Positions 37,305 to 47,944 of a stretch of 64,000 nt of DNA are shown here, piece after piece. The notes below the pieces were generated by a model. It made no database searches. It had not been told where the DNA came from and saw nothing but the letters and a program-made list of their open reading frames with translations. A program made the translations under genes and the position numbers. The first letter of the stretch is position 1; the number at the start of each line of letters is the position of its first letter. Source of the DNA: Pinus tabuliformis (Eukaryota > Streptophyta > Pinopsida > Pinales > Pinaceae); NCBI GenBank assembly GCA_031772625.1, contig CM062819.1:1228563070-1228627069 (forward strand), written 5' to 3'.

Positions 37305-37991
37305 CATCTTCATTATCACATCATTTTTGGGTTTGATCATCAGAAGCACAAAGTTCTTGCTCGAATTCATAAGTCTTTTCATATTCCCTGCATTAACAAG
37401 AGAAAGATTTGTTTTCTTGTTGTGAGCTCTCACAATATATTCTACTCCATTTTTGAACAAATGATATTTATTTTCATGTTGATGGAAGATAATTTTTCTG
37501 TCATAAAGGTGTCGGCTGCCCAAAATGATGCCATAGATATCTAAAGACACAACTTCAAGCTCTAATTCATCTATGAATTTTGTAGTGATAGTGAATTTCA
37601 TTTTACACTTTCTCCTAACCTGCAATTGTGCATTGTCACATACCCATCCAAGTGGATACGGTTTATGATGTGGAACAATTTCCATATTTAAAATCTTGTT
37701 AATGTTTACAGAGAGAAGATTGGCTTGGGAGCTGCTATTGAACAACGTATCAATCTTGTTACGTTTTGAGATCACCCTTATGTGAAACAGTTCTATTCTC
37801 CTCTTTTCATTTGGAGTTTCATTTTTCAAGTCTAAAGAAATAGTGTTGGCAATGGATTCTTTTCCTTTTAACCCCATGGTTGTGATTTTAGGTTCATCAC
37901 CCGAATCGGATCCCACATCTTGTTGAGTGGTTGCAGTTGTCTTTTGTTTTCCCTTGTTGTTGTTTCTTTTTGGTCTCATTTCAAAACACAA
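37305..37991 (-). pseudogene. G1 protease region and linker, joined to RT by internal deletion
   Basis: The frame starts MRPKRNNNKGKQ and includes a retropepsin-like segment. DTLFNSSSQANLLSV corresponds to the gypsy D-S-G-S-x-x-N active site, here NSSS, so the catalytic Asp is lost. LDIYGIILGSRHLYD corresponds to the conserved D-x-I-L-G-x-x-W/H-L flap region. The linker then runs KPKNDVIMK and continues straight into HVRKVLDVLKK, skipping the whole RT fingers and palm. A knuckle-like C-x4-H arrangement just upstream (38000-38050) is broken by stops. Confidence 0.85.
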
Positions 37992-38054
37992 CTTCCAACA
38001 ATGAGCTTCATCATGGCCCTCTTTGGAACAACATTTGCATGTAATTTTCTCTCC

Positions 38055-38984
38055 TTATTTTTTGATAGATGCATTTTTCATTGCCTTCCCTTTGTAATCC
38101 TTTTCTTTTCCCTTACCCTTAAATGGATTTTTACTACCTTCTTCTGGGGTGCTTTTCCCTCTTGCCTCAAGATGAGTGGCTTGCACACACACATCATCTA
38201 GATTACTGGGATTAAACATTAAGATAGTATGCCTAAGGTAATTGTGTAAACCCCCTATGTACTTCAGCAAAGTGCCTTGTGATTGAAAATCTACACCTAA
38301 CATCAAAGACATTTTTCTGAATTCTTGGGTGTAATATTGCACATTTTGACCTTTAAGTTGTCTAAAGTTCTTCCAACTCATGATGGCTTTCTACATATAA
38401 GCTAGGGGGTAGAATTTTATTTTAATTGAAGCAATCAAATCATTCCAAGAAATTGATATCTTACTGTGCTTTTTAATCTCCTCTTGGGTCTTCGATTCCT
38501 GCCATACAAGTGTTGCACCTTCCATTCTCAAGGCAGCTAACTGAATCTTTATGTCATCCTCTTGAAGGTTTTGAATCCTGCAATAGACCTCCAACTGACA
38601 AATCCAATTATCAAGCTTCTCTACATTCACTTGACAATTATACATGGGCAACTCGAATTTAACATCAAGTTTTAAAAAAGGCGATTTACTAGTTCATTTT
38701 GAAGAATGATGATGAGTGTGAGTAAGGGTTGTGTTAGTGGAAGAGTGTGAAGATTCTTGTCAAGAAGAAGATGAAGAAGATGGTGGAGAGGGTGTAGGTT
38801 TGTCTCCACTCCCATTACGTCCTCTTGAAGAGCCTTCTCCTTTGAAATGTTTGGAACTTTCTCCTTGCAACTTGATATTCCTCTCTTCATAGAGGACCTT
38901 CATCATCTTTGTCATATACAAGAAATCCTTTCTGAAGGTATTCTCATATTTTTTCATGTTTGTAGGTTCTCCTTCATACGACAT
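38055..38984 (-). pseudogene. gag: G1 gag
   Basis: Three open stretches in succession: a Ser/Lys-rich N-terminus (38984-38760, MSYEGEPTNMKKYENTF); CQVNVEKLDNWICQLEVYC with MEGATLVWQES and ISWNDLIASIKIKFYPLAYM (38651-38391); and NVQYYTQEFRKMSLMLGV with YIGGLHNYLRHTILMFNPSN (38381-38055). The W...L-x-x-F-x-P...Y-x-x-E/F pattern is the Ty3/gypsy retrotransposon gag capsid domain. Frameshifts at about 38655-38760 and a stop near 38385 break the frame. Confidence 0.88.
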
Positions 38985-39174
38985 GATCTATGGGGTCTCA
39001 ATAGCAACTTGAGGCTGAATTAGTGTTGGAGATTGTGGCAACCTTCTCTCCTTCCCCTTGACCCAACTTCAGGGCTCCCAACCAACTTTCCTTCACCTCT
39101 TTTGAGTTTTAACATTGTAAGCATGACATAAACTTGCAAACAATTAAATATTTCTTTCACAAAGAAAACCTAGT

Positions 39175-39186
39175 GATCTGATACCA
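39175..39186 (-). promoter_or_regulatory. G1 primer-binding site (Met-tRNA-like)
   Basis: The - strand reads TGGTATCAGATC, one base from the iMet complement, four bases inside the 5' LTR. Confidence 0.85.
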
Positions 39187-39190
39187 AATT

Positions 39191-40375
39191 TGATCTGATT
39201 GAGAATATTAGTTTGCAGTGTTAAGATCTTCCTCAGATTATAAAAGAAATGCTTTCATTGTACTTAAGGATTCATGAATTTTTGCAAGTTTAATGAAGAT
39301 TTTTTATGTTAATTTTATGAGCAATTTAACATAAACTAGAAACTAAACAATAGAATCAACATATACAAAACATCATCAAAAACACATTATAACAAGCACA
39401 TTATAAAGGATTTAACGCCTCCTAGGCTACGTCTCCTTGGTCCAGCTTCCGATGGCTTGGGCCCTTCTATTATGCTCAAAATTGTAAAAATTTGTGTTTA
39501 CAATGCTCAAATGCTTTTGAAACCTACTCCAATCAGTTCAAAAAGTCCAAAAATTTTGCAATAAATTTGGTGGAAAACCCAAGAATTTATGGCTTCCCCT
39601 TGGTTTCACATTATTCGCTCCACAAATTCCCACACATCCAACAGGAACCCACAATTTCAATTCAAAAATCCACTAATCGAGCGAGAATTTCTCCGTGTGG
39701 TGGACCATAATCTGTCAGCACCGACTGCCCATCACAAATCGTAATCAACGGAGTCCTATGGTCTTATGGAATGTGAACCAGGTGGGTGATATGTGACTTC
39801 GATTCAATGGGCCCAATAGAACTCTTAACTTGAGCTTATAAATCTATTGCATTCGGGATACTTTCACAATCGGTGTAGTACCAAGGTCTTGTATATGCGA
39901 GACTTTGCACCATGTTGCAGTTTGCGATTGCGATATTGCATCACAACTCAAACATTTCAGGGTCGATTTTGTAGTGCCTCCCTTTGCCAATGTGTGATTT
40001 CGATCCATTGCATCGCACCTCTAGTTGATTCTTGAATGCCTTGTCGCCTACCTTGTTGCATCGTAACCCTTACCTGCTTGAGGTCCGATTTTTAATTCCG
40101 ACCTGCCTGTGATTGTGATTTGCGACATGCAGGGACCAATGGCAGCTTGCCACTTGGTACCTCCTTATTCACTGAAGAACTTTGCCACATCATCCAATCC
40201 TACCATGTGAGCAAGTCAAACCTAAACTTTGACGTGTCATAACCTCTGCATATGAGCTCGGATTTGAGTGTCATTCACACCATTAGAATCAAAATGATGA
40301 GGTATTTGATCTGAAGATAAGTTTATCAAGATTCTAACACTTTGATTTTTGAGCCTAATTTTGAGCGCCTGATCA
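39191..40375 (-). repeat. G1 right LTR (5' LTR)
   Basis: It starts TGATCTGATTGAGAATATTAG and ends GCGCCTGATCA, pairing with 19948-21127. Confidence 0.92.
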
Positions 40376-40510
40376 GTGGGCCCCATGGGACACATCAAAA
40401 TGATGGCATGACCCTAGAGGCCGAATATATGGGCACACAAACAAAGCATCAGGATAGAGAGGGCTTTGGGCTAAGCACTTGCATAGGGTCCTATACAACA
40501 TGTAAGAACT
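40376..40510. repeat. Remainder of long tandem duplication copy 2
   Basis: It aligns with about 18525-18657 of copy 1: GGGCCCCATGGGACAC against GTGCTCCCCACGAGACAC; ATGGCATGACC against GACATGATC; and GGGCTAAGCACTTGCATAGGGTCCTATA against TACAAGCTAAGAACCCACTCAAGGTCCTATA. This continuity across G1 places the insertion inside the unit. Confidence 0.6.
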
Positions 40511-42377
40511 TGGGACATTGAGGTTATAAAGAGCCACTGAGGTTCTTGGAATGGCTAAGTGAAAGCTCTTGTTTGTTTCACATAGAAATGATACCAACAA
40601 TGTAGATCTATTAATAAAGAAGTTTTTCTCATGAAGGGCTTATGCAGGCTAAGCACCTCAAGATTTGAGCTAGTGGTAACAACACCTAGTCCCATGGCAA
40701 GAAAATAGGTAAAGGTGTCAGCAAAAGGAGCTAAAGGCTGAAGTCAGTAGATTTGGCAGCATTGTTAATGGAAATACTTTTGGCTTTGGATGAACGAGTC
40801 AACAACTAATTTAATAGGGCTCCACAATATTTGGAAATTGTGCCATAATTGGGTATGGACATAGTTGGAGTTTGAACAATTCGGAACCTCTCGGGCTCTA
40901 TTTGCCATATTTGGAAAATATGCCAATGTGGCTATTCACCATAAGTCAGCGGTTGACTCCAGAACAACCATGATTGATATTTATTGCACACGATAGATAT
41001 AGTAAATGAGAAAGATGGCTAAGTTCAGGACGTTTGATCAAAATCCAAGCGATCCATGGCAGAAGTACAATCTAAGTTCTATGGGTAATTAATCAACATG
41101 GGGAGCCTTGTTGTAGTATAAATCTTGAGTGAGATTTATTTCTCAGTATGGGAGATCACTTAGGAGCCCATTCCTTTAATTAATTCATCTACAGTAGCCA
41201 AGTAATTTTGATTCAATAGAAAATGATATTGATCAAGAAGAATTTTCCTATGCAATAAGGGAAGCCATGCATGGAGTATGCACTTGGGAAGTGTAGATGG
41301 CAACCAAGACAACATTGTTCCCTATGCAAGAGAGGAAAGAAACTTAGGATTTCAATTGAGCAATGATGGGGAAGCAATGTTGTTGTTGTTATTGAGCTAA
41401 GTGGAGAGCTCCATGTATGTGTTGTCGAGAGGAGGCCAAGTGTGACTATGCTGTAGAGAAGAGGCTGAGAGTGTCTATGCTGAGAAGAGGCCAAGTGTTC
41501 ATGTGCTATAGAGAATATGCCAAAAGTTCCTATGTTGAGAAGAGGCAAAGTATGCTTGTGCTCCAAAGAAGAGGTCGAGAGTTCCTATGTTGAGAAGAGG
41601 CCAAGTGTGCTTGTGCCGCAGAGAACAGGCCAAAAGTGTCGATGCAAAAGAAGAAGGTCAAGAGAAGAGAGCCCTATGTGAGTGTATGTTGTTTCAGAGT
41701 GGAGAGAGTGAAGAGATGGATGTGTATGAGTGACTATTATTGAGAATAACATAGGCCCGAATGTTGAGGGAGAATATATCTGATGTCAAGCACAGAGGCT
41801 GCCATATACAGTGAATATTATTTCCCTATTGAGTGTGGGTTGGAGTTTGCATAAAGGAAGTTGTTGCTTCCATATCTAGTGGGTGTTTGAAAAAATCTTG
41901 GTGGTTGGTTCCTCCTACAAGTTGGCACTTCCATAAATCCAGGAAGTTCCAAGTTGGTGCTTCACATGGTGCTTCTAGTAAGTTGATTACGTGTCTACAA
42001 AAGGAGGGATTTGGTGCTTCCTGCTAGTGGGAGTTGACAAACAAACAAAGGGATTTGGTGCTTCCTCTGAGTGGTGGCTCACAAATAGATTGATGTAATA
42101 TAGTAGGTGCTCTTATTTTTACATCAATAACAAAACAAGCTTTGGTGGTCTTTCTCCCAAAAGAGTTTCTATGTTAAACCTCTATGTCCAATGTGTATGG
42201 TTTTCATGGTGTGTGTTTATGTGTTGATTTCATATTACTGCCACATGATATGTTGTTGATGGTTATATTGATGGTTTCCAAGTTTGGAAAAAATACAAAA
42301 AAATAAATAAATTTGCGTAAAAGTTTATATTAGCCTTAATACTAATTCGCCCCCCAATATTAACAGTGTTTCCAACA
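40511..42377 (+). repeat. Copia-4 5' LTR (5' boundary unresolved) and flanking DNA
   Basis: The right end, GTGTTTCCAACA at about 42366-42377, directly precedes a Met-tRNA primer site and a gag start, so it is an LTR 3' end on the + strand. The inverted start (TGTTGGAAAC on the same strand) is not found upstream, so where the LTR begins within 40511-41400 is unknown. No second LTR is seen in the window. The region has repeated GGATTTGGTGCTTCCT phrases near 42008 and 42050. Confidence 0.65.
41415..41640. repeat. Minisatellite, 54-60-bp unit, four copies, within Copia-4 LTR
   Basis: TATGYTGAGAAGAGGCCAAGTGTG-type units start at about 41415, 41475, 41531 and 41585. Units differ by substitutions. 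Confidence 0.75.
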
Positions 42378-42379
42378 AT

Positions 42380-42391
42380 TGGTATCACAGC
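42380..42391 (+). promoter_or_regulatory. Copia-4 primer-binding site
   Basis: TGGTATCACAGC lies two bases after the LTR end and is one mismatch from the tRNA-iMet complement. Confidence 0.85.
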
Positions 42392-42443
42392 AAGGCTCCT
42401 TCAAGAATAGCATAATCACTAGAAGGTAGATAAAAGGGAAACA

Positions 42444-44487
42444 ATGGTTAATCACGTTTGGCTAACAGCTGAAGGATTTCCATTTTTAAATGGATCAGAC
42501 TATAAGCTCTTGAAGATTAAATTGGAATCCTATTTAATGGTAACCAATGAAGACATTTGGTTGTCTGTGATATATGGAAAGAGGAACGAGTTCATTATAG
42601 AATCCAATGAAATCATCATGAAGATGGTTTTCTAACATAGATAGTGACAAAGTGAGGCATTGTAAGTCAGCAAAGTAAATGCTAAACAGATTGCAGTGTC
42701 TATATGGAAGAGGAGTTCGATGAAACTTGTTGCTCAAGAATTGAACTTAAATCTATGAAGGTTGTTGATAATGAGAAAAGGAGGAGAAATAGAAAGACGA
42801 AGGCATCTCAAAGGAGATATGCTCAAAATATTGAAGATCTTTCTTCAAATAAGGAATTTGTTACCCATCACTCTTGAGTTGACGATGATGAATAATTAGA
42901 TGAAAGTCCATGATACTCAGGAGGTAATCTATTGCTTTATGATAAATGTAAATAAATAGGTCATTCATTATCTAGATGTTCATGTAAATCACTTGAAGAT
43001 AGAGACAATCATGCATCTAGTAGTAGTAGTGAAGATAGACCCACTATAGTAGAAATAAAAAATGAGGGATCCTCTGAAGAAGGAGAGAGTATATGTCGTA
43101 AAGAGAATAGGGGTATCACTGGAAGTGATGAAGATGGAATACTCCTCAAACCCGTGGAAGATTCCATGGACACAAAGAGGGGTTTAGATCTATTTGTTGG
43201 TTCAACTCATACCTCTGATAGAAAAGAAAAGGATCTAGATGAAAGGATCTATTTCAGGAAGAATTTGATCTCTACTCTAAAATAGATCAGGGAGCTATCA
43301 GATGAAAATCCTAAACAAAAAGAGAAATTGAAAATTTATGAGCTTGAGAATGAATTGTTCATAAAAATAATAGTTGATCTAAATTCTCAACAAGAAGAGG
43401 CTAGTAGATTGAATGAGATGTTAACCAATCAACTGAATGAAAAATAATCTCTTTGTGAGACACTACAAGTCGATTTGGTCTCATTGAGACATGACCTAGA
43501 AAGGTTGAGTAAATATCTCGCTCAATATCAGAATCTTGAGGAGAGTCGAAAGGCTTTGGATGAGATGCTTGTTAAGTAGAGATCCCCTCTCATCAAGGCT
43601 AGTTTGGATTTCAAAGAAGAATCAAGCTCCAAGAAGGAAAATTTTGAAGGGTCATCTATCCAGGTAAGGGTAGTTGGAGGTTCCAAAAACAACAAGGGAA
43701 AAGATTTTGTTGGACAGCAACAACAACAGGGAAAGAAACAACAACAAGAGAAGGAAATTTAGCAGTGGAATGGTAAGCAACAATAGCGAGGAGAGCAGCA
43801 GAAGAGATCCAAGTAGTAGCAAGAAGGAATGCAAGGGAGTAATGAATACTACCATGGCAGGTACATGAAGAAAAAACAAAGGTAATTTCCCCCTCAAGGA
43901 TGAATCCCTAAACGTAAAAGTTTCTTGAGTACTCAAAAGTATTTTTAGGGAAAGCTCCAAATATGACAACAAAAACCATGCTTCTCAGCATATGCATGCA
44001 AATATTGTAGCTTGGGCTTTTAAGACAAAGGGGAACAAAAGAGCAAAGGTTTATGAGTTTGTCTTTAGTACTCAATATGAAAAGGATGTGAAAAATAAAG
44101 GAGGAAGAAAGACCTATATAATCACAAGCTATAATGAGTGCAAGCTTTAGGTAAGGAAAGGGAGCATGAATAACCCAATTACCATTATCTTGCAAAAAAA
44201 TAAAAAAGACATCAAGTGATTTTGGGTTAATAAAGAGGAGTTGAAGGGAAATTTCCCTATATCCATGCGCAGCGAAGAAAAGGCCAAAACATGGCAAAGG
44301 AGAAGCTAAAAAGAAATTTCACTGATAGGATTCAGCCAAAGAAGGTATGGATGAAGAAGAAGGATGATATGCTCAGGGGAGTAGATCCTTTGTTTATCTT
44401 CATTAAAAGGAGAGAATGGCCTCAAGGGAGGCCAAATAATTTAGATGCATGCAACGAAAGAAGAATAAACATAAGTGCATTTGAATG
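42444..44487 (+). pseudogene. gag: Copia-4 gag (Sirevirus-like), decayed
   Basis: It starts MVNHVWLTAEGFPFLNGSDY and KLLKIKLESYLMVTNEDIW, the plant copia gag N-terminal motif. Further on: a degraded CCHC knuckle (KCK-stop-IGHSLSRC near 42945-42990); a long coiled coil rich in Glu/Leu/Lys (about 43280-43570, including SRLNEMLTNQLNEK and DLERLSKYLAQYQNLEESRK); the motif RSPLIKASLDF, which parallels HSPLIKTGFGYN in Copia-1 and RSPAIKTGLGFHE in Copia-2; and a Gln/Lys-rich low-complexity stretch (43700-43800). Many stops and frameshifts occur. Pol is not seen downstream, so the element is truncated or replaced. Confidence 0.82.
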
Positions 44488-44720
44488 ATTGAAGCTATGG
44501 TCATCTCCCCTTGTTTATTACAAGAGTAGATTGGTTTTCTTGAAGTGTATCAACATTGAAAGAGAGAGAAGGAATGTAGCCAGCATGGTTTCAAGGGGAG
44601 TACATAACAATACTCTATGTTGTTGAAGAAGAGGATGAGTTGCAGCAAAAGTGTGTAATGATAAGAAGCTCTAAGCCAAGTCAGGTCCACAGGATCAGTC
44701 CCCACGCAGAAGCAAGAATG

Positions 44721-44805
44721 CCTCTAGCCCTAAAACTAAGGCCTCTAGCCCCAAAACTTGGGCCTATAGCCCCAAAACTTGGGCTTTTAACCCCAAAATT
44801 GACCC
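44721..44805. repeat. Minisatellite, 21-bp unit, four copies
   Basis: Units of the form CCTCTAGCCCCAAAACTTGGG start at 44721, 44742, 44763 and 44784 with growing divergence. On the + strand they would encode a 7-residue repeat (APKLGPL-like), but no gene contains it. Confidence 0.85.
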
Positions 44806-44829
44806 TAGGGGACCCATTCTAAACAAGCC

Positions 44830-47800
44830 CCTAACACAAATCTGGAGACTCGCCCTGAGTCACTCTGCCGGTGCAAAGATCTTGTCACAAAGAACTCCCA
44901 ACACCACCGGTATGACTGCAACCTCGGCGGTACACTGCGTCTCCGCCTGCCTAACCTACTTGACCAACTGCTTTGTCGTTGGTTCTGCATTATCTTCCTG
45001 TATTTTCTATTGTGTCACCTATAGATTGGTCAATTTCCCTTCAATGGAGGCAGTGAGTACATAGGCTTCCTCCAGCCAGGGCCACAATCTAGCCTTCAGT
45101 ACTACCTCATTGCGTTGACCTGCATCCACCTGTTCCTTTAATTCCTTTGCTCCCTGCAGCTTTTCCAACCTTTGCGTGATGGTGATGGTGTGTGCCATCG
45201 CTTTGACCTCATCGTACTTATGCTACAACTCTCATGCCTTTGTTTCTAGTCTTTGCAGGTTGGGATATTCCTGCAGATTGGTCACTACTTCGAGCGCCTA
45301 CTGGAAGAAAGCAATGTAATCCTTCACAACGGTGTCAATAGCTATAATGACATCCTTTATAGTGGTCGCAAATTTCTCTTTGACTTTTGGTGGATTTGAG
45401 GGCTCGGCCCTCGACTCAATTTTTGTGCTCTTAAGGTTTAGTTCAAACAGAACCTTAGCTAGCTCTGTTCGTGCCTCGCACACACCTACAGTGAGCTTCT
45501 AGATCCTTGCATCGACGGGCACATCTTCGGGGATGTTCAGCTCTGGAATAGTCCGACATGCCTCAACCACCACAACTATTATGCACTCATTCTTTTCCGT
45601 GTTCTTCTTCCGAAGATCAATCACGGATGATTTTTCGGCGAACATCTGTGCATTGTTCACCTTCTACTCGCTGATAACATTCAAGGTGCATTGTTCCTGA
45701 GCCTGTATTTCTACGATCACACCATCCAGCAGGGTGTGAAGGGCTTCACCTGGAAGCACAACCAAGTTTAACCCGACTTGTTTGATGGCGCTGACAGTGG
45801 CCTTGTCAGTCTCTGCTTCTGCGGTCAATGCTCCATCCGACAATGCGACAGCCCAGGGATCCATTGTACGAACCATATCTGCTGCGTCTGAGATTCCCAG
45901 TGCCAAAATTCTCGATGCCGCGCTACCCTGCACTACAATGGTCTTCACCTGAGTTGCCTGGATGTGCAGCTCACACAAACCTGTTTGAATGGTGACCAAG
46001 GCCTGTTTCTGCTACTGCTCAAACTACTGCAATAGTTTTGCGATCGCATCCCTCATTGTATCACTGATATCATTCAAATCACCCTCTGTCAAGGTGACTT
46101 GGTTGAGGGATGATTTACTAGCCTTGGAATTATTTTGTAGCCCTACTTTCTCTTGCTCCCGTGTGTGCTTAACCCAGAATAGAGTAGTATCTGGGTCCGC
46201 TCCTCCCTGATCTAAGTGCTGCTCCTCCTCGTCTATCTGTGGAGAAGGAAACTTCTGACTCTTATCATAGTCATGGTCATCCTCTTCCTCCTCCTCTTCT
46301 GCCTGTGTTTTGGCTGCACACTCTGTTGTGGCTTTATCCTTAGCTTCCTTCCTTGGTTTTTTAGCCAACTGGTCCATCTTTAACTTGGCCTCTTCCTTCT
46401 TCTGCTTTGCGGAAGACTTACTAATCCCAACTGATAAGTGTGAGGCCTTGTGCCACTCTTCTAGCCAACTCTCTAGAACTGCAACGATTGCATCATCCGT
46501 CGCTAGGTATGGAAGATCATACCATTTCTGTGCAAGGTCCTTCCCTGCTCTGATGGACACACAGTGGAAGTTCGCCTTCAACTCCACATACTTAGACAAC
46601 TGCTCAAAGAGAGTTGATGAGAGCCATGGCTTGTGGTTGATGGTAGCGTGAATTCCATGGCAATCCATAATATATTGCTATCCTTGATCCTTTGGGCATC
46701 GTTCGTGGCCAAGAGCGAAGAGAACTTTGCTACTTCTAGCATCTCCAGTACAACCGGGGGAAACTAATTGTCCTCCAGCAAGTTCCACGCAACCAGTACA
46801 ATCGACAACAGTAGGCATGCATAGTGAAAAGTATTTATTTGATCTTGTGCTTCTCTACAGTTCACTAGTAACTCGCTACAGAGATAGCATGCCCAGTTAA
46901 ATTGTATGCCATCTGCACACTTGGCTACCAAAGATACCACCAGTGTCAGCACTTCAACTGTGTGACACTTCCTCATAATTTTCCCTACCAAAATCTGAGT
47001 GGCTACTTTAACCACAAGGTTGGTTATGCTAGAGATGGAGTAGTCGCATGGCTTCTTGGCAAGATTGAACTTGTCCTTCATTCATTCGGTGAGGTCGCGC
47101 TCACCCGACTTTCCACTAAATGCCATGGCCGGATTCAAACCTGATTACAGGAGCAAGGTGATCATGTGGATTAGCATGTCAGTGATTGGTATTGGATCTC
47201 CTAACCATAGGCACCCATCGTGCACCAAGCATAATAGCTACTTGATCACTATCAAAGTTATGGGTGTGCGCTTGTAATGCGGCACCCATAGCAGGTTCAA
47301 CAATCCTGCCTTCTCCACCCCTTTTATCCACTTTCTTAGCTCCAACGCAGTCACACTAGAGTATTTATAGAAGACGCGGTGCATGAATATATCAGTCGCC
47401 AAGTGTGGAAAGCGCTTTATAGCTACTAAATCCCATTCCTCCAGCTTCAAAAGGAGTATATGCACTAGCGCAGTCCTTCGAATGTGATTTTGTCTGGTAG
47501 CAATGGGGTGAACAGTGTGATTTCTTTCTCGTCGATGTCTTTTGGTACCTTCACCTTGCCTCAGTGCGGAGGGATATATGGTGGCAGCTTGGAGATAGGG
47601 CCTTCCCCCTCAACATCAACATCTTCTATCCGCGTGTCAATGTCTTCTATGCCCACACCGACGTCCTCTATGTCCTCGTCAGGTTCCAAGTATACTACCT
47701 TGGACTTCTCCTATGCAGTAGCTTTTTCTTTCTTCTAGTGTTTCCTTGGCGACTCACGCAACGGCTGTGTTTGTTTCTGCTTATCTTTATTCATCTTGGG

Positions 47801-47944
47801 AACTTCGTTGGGCAGCATAGGCCTCGACATGGGCGACCTTAGTGATTTGGGTACTTCTGCAGGTACCTCTGTACTCGCTACCTGCGGGGCATATCCTTCA
47901 GCTTCCATGGCTTCCCAAACACTTGCAGTGTTCACGGTGTTGGT
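44830..47944 (-). pseudogene. ORF Y: decayed ~1000-codon ORF, unknown family
   Basis: On the - strand a long coding-like region starts at an ATG at 47933-47935 (MNTASVWEAMEAEGYAPQ). It runs leftward with few breaks: stops near 47732, 47713, 47567 and 47238, a frameshift near 47470, stops at about 47140 and 47080, a frameshift near 46690, then open to 46024, and further open pieces to about 44830. Visible parts are an acidic Asp/Glu/Val segment with a repeated IEDVDV phrase; a globular middle with WVPHYKRTPITLIVIK and CLWLGDPIPITDMLIHMIT; a Lys/Glu-rich tract with a run of acidic residues (about 46290); and a long helical C-terminal region. I do not recognise it. The middle is vaguely reminiscent of repeat-associated plant mobile domain proteins, which is a guess. 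It may be a TE-derived ORF. Confidence 0.6.

Larger units (their letters stand above)
19948..40375 (-). mobile_element. G1: Ty3/gypsy LTR retrotransposon, split by a nested insertion
   Basis: LTRs of about 1.18 kb lie at 19948-21127 and 39191-40375. They begin TGAT and end ATCA, and the element runs on the - strand. A Met-tRNA-like primer site lies inside the right LTR and a purine-rich tract (CCAGTGGGGAGGAG on the - strand) inside the left LTR. The body encodes gag, protease remnant, RT/RNase H and integrase in gypsy order. RNase H is interrupted by element G2 (22806-36705). Five-base flanks (GGAGA and GTGGG) do not match, so no target duplication can be claimed. However, both flanks continue the same tandem-repeat unit. 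LTR divergence is roughly 12% in the part I compared, consistent with being the oldest element of the nest. Confidence 0.93.

Noticed and set aside
43652..43972. Leu-rich - strand frame in Copia-4 gag
   Set aside because: Antisense shadow of the Gln/Lys/Asn-rich low-complexity part of gag.
44882..45064. Short + strand frames opposite ORF Y
   Set aside because: Shadows of the longer - strand frame; no independent signal.
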